Assembly (NCBI GenBank): GCA_034696485.1
Contig: JAQIWT010001210.1
Span: 1-11,931 of the forward strand
Length of the DNA stretch: 11,931 nucleotides
Direction of reading: 5' to 3'
Source of the DNA: Isohypsibius dastychi
Lineage: Eukaryota > Tardigrada > Eutardigrada > Parachela > Isohypsibiidae
In this document: in pieces, positions 10,788 to 11,931 of the stretch
Position numbering within the stretch: the stretch's first letter is position 1
Layout: each line of letters opens with the position of its first letter
Notes under the pieces: model-generated
Database searches by the model: none
The model's input: only the letters and a program-made list of their open reading frames with translations
What the model was told of the DNA's origin: nothing
Program-made: the position numbers and the translations under genes

Positions 10788-10832
10788 CACATGAAGGTTA
10801 CTGTGAATGGTAGATTAGTAAGATACCTTACA

Positions 10833-11931
10833 ACGTCTAGCGAGCCATGAGAGAGGTAGGCGAGAAAAATTCTGTTTTTTAATCGTGATTTTTGAGCCGT
10901 CTGTGGCTAAAAACAGCTCTATACGTTACTTTGAAGAAGATTTCTCACTCTTATTTTATATTATATATAAAATATAAATTATATATTATTAGTATTTCAT
11001 GAAACCAGAGGTTTTTATGAAAGAGATATCTGTTAGCTATCGAATGCACTCTTCGGATCTATTCTATCTTTCATGGCTGGCTCGATGAAATTTCAAAAAT
11101 TTTCAGCAAGTTTTTACATGGTAGCCCTTTTTGCACCAACGGTTCAGACTTTTGCCAAAATGTTAGTGCACTCAGTCACGTACCTCAACCTCTTAACTTT
11201 ATGCTGCCATTTGAATTTTAGAATAGAAGCTCAACCATTTTTTTTGGTTGCTTTTTCCTGTCACAAAGTTTTGCGCATGCACGGTTGAGCTGAGCCCGAG
11301 CCCTGTTTCCTGAGTGTTGGAACGAAAATTCATTTAGTCACCAGATATTGAACAAAATCACGTTACATAATCAAGGATCTGAAGTAAAAACCGCAGAGTC
11401 AGTGATTTTTCGGGTTACTCTCGGCTTTCACTTGGAGAGATCGAAAAATTTCATTTTTCTGACTTGCCAACTGATACCCGGCAGCAAGTGAGAAGTACTT
11501 TTGGGATCTTATTTATCAATTCCAGAATCATTTTTTGATCGTTCAAAACTGTACAAAACTCAGAAGTACGGGCGAGGCTAAGCCGAGCCGTTTGCTTGTA
11601 CCTATATATGCGACTCGATGTTTTCTTCTTCCCGCATCTAGTCACTCATTATTGTCTCCTACTTCTTGATTAGATCATATTCTGTTTCCAATGACACCCA
11701 GGACTCCCCTAAAGTTTTTGGAATTAAAAAATGTTGAATTTAGATGGTCAATCAAGCAGGTTCAGAATTCTGAAAATAGTTCACCGTTTCAGTCATCATC
11801 TTCGAACCCGTCGCCTCCATGCTATGCGAACGGTGCGAAACGTGGGCAATCCTGTGTAGATAGGCCCATGGTAACAACTACCAACCAACTACTGCGTTGT
11901 GGTGATATCCAGACGCTGTGTTCGTGAACAG
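10833..11931. other. Host flank, AT-rich, no supported gene
   Basis: The sequence right of the 5' LTR shares nothing with the element. It is AT-rich with long T runs. The target site duplication should begin at 10833 (acgtc if 5 bp), but the partner copy is outside the window. Frames here are short and without recognisable domains; the longest, 78 codons on the plus strand from 11691, is Ser/Asn/Pro-rich and could be an exon fragment at most. Some pyrimidine-AG strings could be splice acceptors, but no gene model emerges. Confidence 0.7.
10953..10973. repeat. Perfect AT palindrome in host flank
   Basis: ATTTTATAT and its exact complement ATATAAAAT are separated by TAT, within a 45-bp stretch of almost pure A and T. 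Such sequence is common in AT-rich intergenic DNA, and no function is implied. Confidence 0.6.

Larger units (their letters stand above)
1..10832 (-). mobile_element. Ty3/Gypsy-type LTR retroelement with env and three extra ORFs (3' LTR truncated by window edge)
   Basis: Seen: a 90-base sequence at the left edge recurs at 10744-10833 in the same orientation. Between the copies, on the minus strand, lie a tRNA primer site, Gag, protease, RT, RNase H, integrase, an envelope-like region and a polypurine tract, in that order. Known: protease-RT-RNase H-integrase order with a GPY/F integrase end is the Ty3/Gypsy arrangement; an env gene makes an element retrovirus-like. Length from right LTR edge to window start is 10.8 kb; the full element should be about 11 kb if the left LTR matches the 280-bp right one. 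Three additional ORFs (one before gag, two after env) go beyond the usual Gypsy gene set. The interior is visibly less AT-rich than the right flank. The outer left edge and the target site duplication cannot be seen. Confidence 0.95.
10553..10832 (-). repeat. 5' LTR, complete, about 280 bp
   Basis: The outer end (10832) is set by where similarity to the left copy stops. The inner end (10553) is set by the primer binding site just beyond it and by the terminal TG...CA rule: in element direction the LTR runs from TGTAAGG to CTCACA. It contains, in order, a duplicated 11-mer in U3, a TATA box, and an AATAAA signal, which gives a plausible U3-R-U5 division with R roughly 10600-10650. The inner end is inferred, since the matching end of the left LTR is outside the window; a start at 10555 is also possible. 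Confidence 0.85.

Noticed and set aside
11232-11250. CAACCA-T7-TGGTTG hairpin in the flank as a terminator
   Set aside because: Six pairs with a T-only loop in AT-rich animal DNA is weak, and no gene ends there.
11691-11927. Plus-strand 78-codon frame in the right flank
   Set aside because: Low-complexity Ser/Asn/Pro composition, no domain, and near the window edge. It could be an exon fragment, but nothing supports that.

Overview
The window is almost entirely one LTR retroelement of the Ty3/Gypsy (Metaviridae) type. It lies on the minus strand in AT-rich animal DNA. The 5' LTR (10553-10832) is complete, the 3' LTR is present only as its last 89 bases (1-89), and the internal region between them is complete. 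Right of 10832 is about 1.1 kb of AT-rich flank with no gene I can support. The host is a metazoan: the PBS matches the 3' end of animal tRNA-Phe and the Pol is Gypsy-like. The merged Pol-Env frame recalls nematode Cer1-like elements, but I cannot name a phylum with confidence.

Layout in the element's own direction (right to left in the window): 5' LTR with TATA box and AATAAA; 12-nt tRNA-Phe primer binding site after a 4-nt spacer; a leader of about 760 nt carrying five variants of one RNA hairpin; ORF1, a basic Arg/Ser-rich protein of 210 aa with a PTAP motif; Gag of 477 aa, with capsid region, CCCH and CCHC zinc motifs and a 12-residue tandem repeat; one 2176-codon Pol-Env frame (protease, three zinc fingers, reverse transcriptase, RNase H, integrase with GPY/F end, acidic/basic linker, then an envelope precursor with internal signal sequence, furin site and C-terminal membrane anchor); accessory ORF A (193 aa); accessory ORF B (about 184 aa, with signal peptide); polypurine tract; 3' LTR.

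The element is therefore more complex than a standard Gypsy element. It has one gene ahead of gag, two behind env, and a zinc-finger insertion in Pol. ORF1-gag and env-ORF A are each joined by only 10-11 nt between stop and ATG, and ORF A overlaps ORF B, which suggests coupled translation or spliced messages. The five leader hairpins keep their pairing while the stem bases change, so they look like selected RNA structure (packaging, dimerisation, export or translation), and the ORF1 protein is an obvious candidate partner.

The copy looks young: one difference in about 90 aligned LTR bases and a 6.5 kb frame without a stop. Two features may have disabled it. The Gag repeat jumps to the Pol frame near 7936, which looks like a small indel rather than a programmed site. 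The first residue of the integrase catalytic triad reads Glu instead of Asp.
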